From Moesziomyces globuligerus (taxonomy: Eukaryota > Basidiomycota > Ustilaginomycetes > Ustilaginales > Ustilaginaceae), in the NCBI GenBank assembly GCA_030849465.1, contig JARVLF010000015.1, forward strand, positions 1,798,001 to 1,862,000: DNA of 64,000 nucleotides, in the 5' to 3' direction. The stretch's first letter is position 1. Each line of letters opens with the position of its first letter. A program made the position numbers and the translations under genes. Below are positions 59,180-64,000 of this stretch, piece after piece. The notes under the pieces were generated by a model, which saw only the letters and a program-made list of their open reading frames with translations, did no database searches and was not told the DNA's origin.

Positions 59180-61369
59180 ATGCCGACCCAGGCGTTCTCA
59201 GCACCAGGCCAGGTGGTCGAAGAGGCCAAGGCCGGCGGCCACCATGCCCACGGTACGCACAACTATCCAGACCCGCTCACACACATCGACCGCACATCGT
59301 GGGACGTGACGATCATCGGCGCGGGCCCGGCAGGCCTCATGCTCGCCAGCTCGCTGGCACGTTTCGGTGGCTTTGATGTGCTCGTGATCGACGAGCGCTC
59401 CGAGCCTACGACGGCAGGACGTGCGGACGGCATCCAGCCACGCACCATCGAGGTGCTCCGCAACATGGAGCCGCTTGGCTCCGAGTTCTTTGACCGCAGC
59501 GCGCCCTCGTACGAGCGCACCTTCTGGGACCCGCGCTCGGACGGCCAGCGCGGCATCGAGCGCACCCGCCGCGTCCAGTCCTTCCCCACCGACATGGAGA
59601 TCCAGGACAACTGCACGCTCGGCCTGCAGCAGGGTCTCATCGAGGGCGGCTTCCTGCGCGACATGGAACGCCACGGCCAGCGCGTCACGCGTCCCTGGGC
59701 GTACCAGAACTTTGAGATGACCGACGACGCCACCTACCCTGTCACGGTGACGCTCGAAAAGATGAAGCCCGTGCTCGAGGCGACCAACGAGGGCGGCGCG
59801 CCCATCAGCATCATCAAGCCAACGGGCGAGACCAAGACGATCCGCACCAAGTACCTCGTCGGCTGCGACGGCGGCCGCTCCCGCCTCCGCAAGACGCTCG
59901 AGGATCGCCACGAGTTCACCTTCAACGGCGACTGGGTCGACACGCTGTGGGCGGCGCTCGACTGCGTCGTCGAGACCAACTTCCCCGACGTGCGCAAGAT
60001 CGCCGCGATCCACTCGAAGAACCACGGCGCGCTCTACATTTTCCCGCGCGAGAACAACGAGAAGGGCGAGCCGATCATCCGCTGCTACACGCAGGTCAAC
60101 CGTCTCGGCGGCGAAAAGAGCAAGGAGTCGGCGCTCGACGCGCGCGACAAGGTGACCGCCGAGATGGTCATGCGCGCCATCAAGGAGATCGCCTATCCGT
60201 ACGATTTCAAGTTCAAGGGCGTCGAGTGGTTTACGTGCTACCCGATCGGACAGCGTCTCATCTCGCGCTATTCGCTGCCGGGAGGCAAGACCAAGACTGG
60301 CGCGGCGTTCCCCGCGCACCGCGTGCTGCTGGCGGGCGATGCATGCCACACGCACTCGCCCAAGGCGGGTCAGGGCATGAACACGGCGATCATCGACTCG
60401 CAGGCTCTGGCCTGGCGCATCAACCTCGTGGAGAAGGGGCTGGCGGATGCAGAGACGCTGCTGGGCACGTACCACGACGAGCGCTGGGCGACGGGCAAGC
60501 AGCTGATCGACTTTGATTCCGAGTACTCGGCGCTCTTCTCGGGCGAGGTGCCCAAGAACACGCCCGAGGTGGCCACCATGAGCGAGGCCGAGAAGCGCGA
60601 GCACTTTATCAACATCCAGCGTCGCAATGCCGCCTTCACCACGGGCGCCGGCGTGATCTACGCCGACAATGTGCTCAACTACCGCGATCCCACCAAGCTC
60701 GGTGTGGCCAAGATCACCGATAAGCTCGAGCCGGGTAGGAGGTTGCAGCCGGCGTGGGCGACGAGGTGGTCCAACTCGCAGCCGGTGCGTATGATCCACG
60801 AGATCCAGTTCACCGCTCCGGGTGGATTCAGGATGTACGTGTGCGCGGGCGATCTGAGCAAGAACATGCGTCATCTCGAGGCGTTTGCCAAGCATCTGGC
60901 TTCGCCGCATTCGTTTGTCAACCGATTCAGGCCCAACGGTCGGGCGATGCTACTGCAGCACGCTGCGTACCACCAGCTGCCCACTTCGCTCAACACGGGC
61001 TTGGCCGGTGAGCTGGCGAGCGAGGCCAATCCGTTCTTCCACATGCTGCTCATCGTCAAGGCGAACCGATTCGACATTGAGCTCGAGCAGGTCGAGCATC
61101 TCGGCGCGCTCACGAGCATGCTTTACTGCGATGACATCGAGGCCGGCCATGGCGCCTTCAAGGTGACGCTCGACAACCAGTTTGTCGGCGCTCTGCACGA
61201 CAAGTGGGGCCTGCCAAACGGCGGCGTCGTCATCGTCAGGCCAGATGGCTACGTCGGTGCGGTCGCTCCGCTCGACCAGGGCCAGACCGGATTCGAGGCG
61301 ATCGAAAAGTACTTCGACGCTTTCCTCCGCCCAGCACCACACACTGCCCTCTCCAAAACCCGCTTGTAA
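59180..61369 (+). CDS. FAD-dependent aromatic monooxygenase, phenol 2-monooxygenase type
   Basis: Group A flavoprotein hydroxylase that adds oxygen to phenolic rings using NAD(P)H; the natural substrate is unknown. The protein has 729 residues from ATG 59180 (MPTQAFSAPG); an in-frame ATG at 59024 would add 52 residues but lies too close to a TATA-like box. Dinucleotide-binding motif IIGAGPAGLMLA (G47, G49, G52), ribose-binding Asp/Glu at about 71-72 (IDERSEPTTAGRADGIQPRT), DG motif YLVGCDGGRSRLRKTL (about 222-237) and GD motif RVLLAGDACHTHSPKAGQGMNTAI (about 381-404, split here by description). The C-terminal 190 residues form the thioredoxin-like domain typical of phenol hydroxylases (FRPNGRAMLLQH, later PLDQGQTGFEAIEKYFDAFL). 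Probably cytosolic aromatic catabolism. No intron. Confidence 0.9.
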   Translation: MPTQAFSAPGQVVEEAKAGGHHAHGTHNYPDPLTHIDRTSWDVTIIGAGPAGLMLASSLARFGGFDVLVIDERSEPTTAGRADGIQPRTIEVLRNMEPLGSEFFDRSAPSYERTFWDPRSDGQRGIERTRRVQSFPTDMEIQDNCTLGLQQGLIEGGFLRDMERHGQRVTRPWAYQNFEMTDDATYPVTVTLEKMKPVLEATNEGGAPISIIKPTGETKTIRTKYLVGCDGGRSRLRKTLEDRHEFTFNGDWVDTLWAALDCVVETNFPDVRKIAAIHSKNHGALYIFPRENNEKGEPIIRCYTQVNRLGGEKSKESALDARDKVTAEMVMRAIKEIAYPYDFKFKGVEWFTCYPIGQRLISRYSLPGGKTKTGAAFPAHRVLLAGDACHTHSPKAGQGMNTAIIDSQALAWRINLVEKGLADAETLLGTYHDERWATGKQLIDFDSEYSALFSGEVPKNTPEVATMSEAEKREHFINIQRRNAAFTTGAGVIYADNVLNYRDPTKLGVAKITDKLEPGRRLQPAWATRWSNSQPVRMIHEIQFTAPGGFRMYVCAGDLSKNMRHLEAFAKHLASPHSFVNRFRPNGRAMLLQHAAYHQLPTSLNTGLAGELASEANPFFHMLLIVKANRFDIELEQVEHLGALTSMLYCDDIEAGHGAFKVTLDNQFVGALHDKWGLPNGGVVIVRPDGYVGAVAPLDQGQTGFEAIEKYFDAFLRPAPHTALSKTRL

Positions 61370-61754
61370 ACTTCTGCATCCCGCACCGTTCCTATGCCGC
61401 ACAATCCCGATTCGCATTTCCTTCTGCAGTCCTGATCCGTGTGATCTGCTGACCGTTCTTCACGAAAGCGGGCGAGACTGAGCCAAAAAAGCGCGAGACC
61501 GGATGGAAAGCAAAAAGAGGATCCATTGCGCGCTCGTAGCGTCTACGGGCTCGCGAGCGACACTACCGAGTCTTCGGATGGCCCGAAGCGTGCACGGGGC
61601 GAGATTGTGGCGTGGGAGAAAGGAGTGCTGGGATACAAGTACATGTTGACAAAGCTGCGACAGGTGACTTTTGAGAGAGAACGAATGCGCTGTGAGGCTG
61701 GAGAGTGGAACTGGGAAAGGAAGGGGTAGGGTAGGGAACGACCAGAGCGAGGAT
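61370..61754. other. Convergent 3' region of the monooxygenase and orphan genes
   Basis: 385 bp between facing stop codons. No gene is visible. Confidence 0.5.
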
Positions 61755-63509
61755 CTAGAGCATGCTTGCGATGCTCATTGTGGAGCGCGGGGTAGCGGGG
61801 GCGTCGCCTTCGGAATCCGCCACTTCCTCCTTGATCTTCTTTTCGGACTTGGACTGCAGTCGTGCTGGCGCTGGCTTGGGCTTGACCTGCTGCGCCTGTT
61901 CGCTGCCGAGCGACTCGGGCGAGGAAGCGTCCGAGTCTGCATCCGCTTCGTTGATCGTCTGCGCCGACTTGGTCTTCTGCTTGGCGTCCTTGGACCAGGA
62001 AAACTCGCCAAAGGTGGTGCGGAACTGCGGGTTGGGGTGGCTGAGTCGCTTCACGGGCAGCTCCTTGGCCTGCTTGGCCAGCGCCTCCAACCCGGAGCAC
62101 GATCGCTGACGATGCTCGATGAGCTCGGCAAAGTTGGACAGCACGTTGGCCAAGCCGCCCGACGAGCCGCGGTGCGAAGACGAGAAGGAGCCGCTGGGAA
62201 CGCTGTGCGCCGATCGAGTCGAAGCCTCAGCAGAGAAATCTCCCGATGGCGAGACGCCTCTCGACATGATGCGCGACTCGGGTGCGGAGTGCTGCTGCGG
62301 CGAGGTCGGCGCGCGCATCTCGCTGGCCTCCCTCAATGCGTCGGTCGAGAGCGACGAGGCGCCCGGCGCGGGTTTCGACAACGGGTCAAGACGGATCGAG
62401 CTCCGCCGACGCTCCAGGTCGAGCGCCTTCTGCGCCCATTCCTTCTCGAAGCGGTAGAAGCGGCTGTACGTGGTAGCGACTTCCTTGGCCTCGTCGAGGA
62501 ACTTGTCGCTCGAGACGGTGGATTGCCATTCGCGCTGGTGCTCGGCAGGCAACTTGTTGAGCAAGGTCGGTTCGTCGGCTTCGCCCTGGTTGAGCGTGAT
62601 CGTGGGAGTGTCACCCTTCGAGGCGGATGCGGCCCCTGGCGCTTCATCTTTGGTGGCAGATTGTTCCGCTTGCGCTTCATGCCCGGATTCAGCCGTGGCC
62701 GATTGCTGTGCTTCTGGCGCATCACTGGCGAGAGGCTCGGCCGTGAGGGGCTCAGCCGACAATGGGCTCTTGGGTGCTGAGGGTGTAGGCAGTGCAGCTA
62801 AAGACGCGAGCGCCTTTGTCGGAGACGAGGGAGCTGGCGTTGTGGCTGGCGGCGTCGAAGGGGCGGATGGTTGGGGCGTGAGGCCGAGGTGATCGGCGAG
62901 GACAGTGGCGATGGCAATGTTGTTGGAGGAGCTTTCGGCGGAACGCTGGCCATCCATGCTGGTGTTGCGCTCGCTCACTTTGCGAGCGTGCTCGATGAGC
63001 ATCTCGAGCTGTTCGACGCGCTGACGTTTCTGGTCCTGCTCCGGGAGCATCGACATGCGGCGCTGTCCGACCTGGCATTGCAGAACAGCGGCAGCAGCCG
63101 CGGTCGCCAGGTTGATGATGCTCGCCCGGCGGAGAGGGTCACTGGGCAATTGGATCTCGGCAGCAGAGGAGGCTGTGAACGGGCTCGACGAGTCGGCGTC
63201 GGCATCAAACTTGCGCTTGCTCGTCTTGGCCTCGCTCATGACGGGCGAGCGCGAGCTTCCGGGCGACGACATGCGCGATCGAGCGTCCGTGCCGAGAAGC
63301 TGGTGAATGGCGAATTGGGAGTGGGTGGAGCCTGCAAAGGGTTCAGGCGAGGTGATGGAAGTCGTACCGGAGGTGTTGATAGAGAGGTCAACGCGAGAGC
63401 CACGACGAGAGGAAGGCGCACTGCCCGCGGGAACGTCGACCCAGGAACCTCGACGCGAAGCTGGCGAGGATGGTGTCAGGGAAGCGCGACGAGTGGCAAC
63501 AGCCGACAT
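61755..63509 (-). CDS. Orphan Ser/Pro/Ala-rich protein, probably nuclear
   Basis: I do not recognise this 584-residue protein. ATG at 63509 (MSAVATRRASLTPSSPASRR). It begins with repeated basic-Ser motifs (RRAS, SRRGSW, SRRGSR) that look like PKA-type phosphosites. A basic KTSKRKFD (about 94-101) could be a nuclear signal. A helical region (about 125-185) contains RRASIINLATAAAAAVLQCQ and QDQKRQRVEQLEMLIEHARK, a likely coiled coil. After a Pro/Ala linker, a second ordered part (about 320-380) reads LLNKLPAEHQREWQSTVSSD and YSRFYRFEKEWAQKALDLER. Another block (about 455-505) has NFAELIEHRQRSCSGLEALA. Overall it suggests a regulatory protein, perhaps a transcription cofactor, but this is only inference. 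No intron. Confidence 0.72.
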   Translation of the reverse strand: MSAVATRRASLTPSSPASRRGSWVDVPAGSAPSSRRGSRVDLSINTSGTTSITSPEPFAGSTHSQFAIHQLLGTDARSRMSSPGSSRSPVMSEAKTSKRKFDADADSSSPFTASSAAEIQLPSDPLRRASIINLATAAAAAVLQCQVGQRRMSMLPEQDQKRQRVEQLEMLIEHARKVSERNTSMDGQRSAESSSNNIAIATVLADHLGLTPQPSAPSTPPATTPAPSSPTKALASLAALPTPSAPKSPLSAEPLTAEPLASDAPEAQQSATAESGHEAQAEQSATKDEAPGAASASKGDTPTITLNQGEADEPTLLNKLPAEHQREWQSTVSSDKFLDEAKEVATTYSRFYRFEKEWAQKALDLERRRSSIRLDPLSKPAPGASSLSTDALREASEMRAPTSPQQHSAPESRIMSRGVSPSGDFSAEASTRSAHSVPSGSFSSSHRGSSGGLANVLSNFAELIEHRQRSCSGLEALAKQAKELPVKRLSHPNPQFRTTFGEFSWSKDAKQKTKSAQTINEADADSDASSPESLGSEQAQQVKPKPAPARLQSKSEKKIKEEVADSEGDAPATPRSTMSIASML

Positions 63510-64000
63510 GGCGTTTCCGAAGCAGCAGGATGGTTCTGCTTTCTGCGCCTTGACTGACTAGGTTGTACGGCAGCGACCCACAACCGTTCTTCAGAAAGGC
63601 GGACGTTCTTTGCGAGTGGCGCAGGAGCAGGCTGAGGTCTTCACTGCGTCGACGAGTCTTCAATGGTTGCGGTGTGCAGAGTGGTCAGACTGGTTGTGTG
63701 CGCGGCCGCCTGCGCAAAAGATTCGGAAGTTCGCCGAAAAGTGCTGTGATATGCGTTCAGAGTCGGATGACGCCGTTCGGTCGGCACCTGAGCTTGAGAG
63801 ACGTGCGCACGGCGACTATGTCGATGAAGTCACAAGACTGGACAGAATGAGATGCAGAGATGCTGATCGGAACCGAAGCCGTTCCGTTTGTATGGTCCTC
63901 TCAGCCGACGGAGATATTGCGCTTGGCGGAGCGCTGATGCGGCCGATGCGGAGACTGCCTGGCAAGTTGGGTGGTGTGGTGTCGGTGCGAGTCGAGTAAG
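63510..64000. other. Upstream region at the right window edge
   Basis: 491 bp holding the promoter of the orphan gene. A plus-strand frame at 63610-63999 has no recognisable feature. The next gene is beyond the window. Confidence 0.45.

Overview
This window is nuclear DNA of a filamentous or dimorphic fungus, most likely a smut fungus (Ustilaginales, Basidiomycota). The evidence is about 20 long, mostly intron-free, GC-rich genes in no operon order, a few 70-105 bp GT-AG introns, a tRNA with an anticodon-loop intron, and a eukaryotic gene set (V-ATPase, 26S proteasome, ORC, nuclear pore, complex I, MICOS). I cannot name the species from sequence alone.

Layout. 0-5 kb: 5' part of V-ATPase subunit A (VMA1, running off the left edge), divergent from proteasome ATPase RPT1, which converges on a GPATCH11-like G-patch protein. 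5.5-12 kb: phosphatidylinositol synthase (PIS1), divergent from ORC3, which converges on an orphan acidic protein. 13.1-13.5 kb: a small two-exon SCOC/Slo1-like coiled-coil gene, visible only once spliced. 13.5-19.7 kb: a gene-poor stretch grading into a pyrimidine-rich leader for a CBM21 protein (PP1-glycogen targeting type, 19.7-22.6 kb). 23.4 kb: an intron-containing tRNA-Gln(CUG). 24-28.8 kb: a large secreted repeat protein with regularly spaced Lys-Arg sites. 29.7-35.1 kb: V-ATPase subunit a (VPH1) divergent from a TIP/ITFG1-like FG-GAP membrane protein. 35.5-41.5 kb: RNase H2 subunit B, then a mitochondrial block: complex I NDUFS8 and NDUFV2 transcribed divergently, and MIC60. 42.4-43.7 kb: orphan Ser-rich protein. 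46.4-49.5 kb: CPS1-like M20 carboxypeptidase converging on an alpha/beta-hydrolase. 51.4-52.7 kb: GPI-type chitin deacetylase. 53.4-58.4 kb: Nup120/Nup160. 59.2-61.4 kb: phenol-hydroxylase-type flavin monooxygenase. 61.8-63.5 kb: orphan Ser/Pro/Ala-rich protein.

The most unusual item is the 1616-residue secreted protein at 23982-28832. After a signal peptide and an Arg-Arg site come eight modules of about 165 residues, most ending in Lys-Arg, with no cysteine. This looks like a kexin-processed repeat precursor (compare Rep1, Hum3 and other fungal kexin-processed proteins), but with domain-sized rather than peptide-sized products. Each module is in turn a pair of related half-units. Other points of interest are a VMA1 intron lying at the position homologous to the yeast VMA1 intein homing site, a symmetric pair of CCAAT boxes between the two complex I genes, and a stop-free 78-nt intron in NDUFV2.
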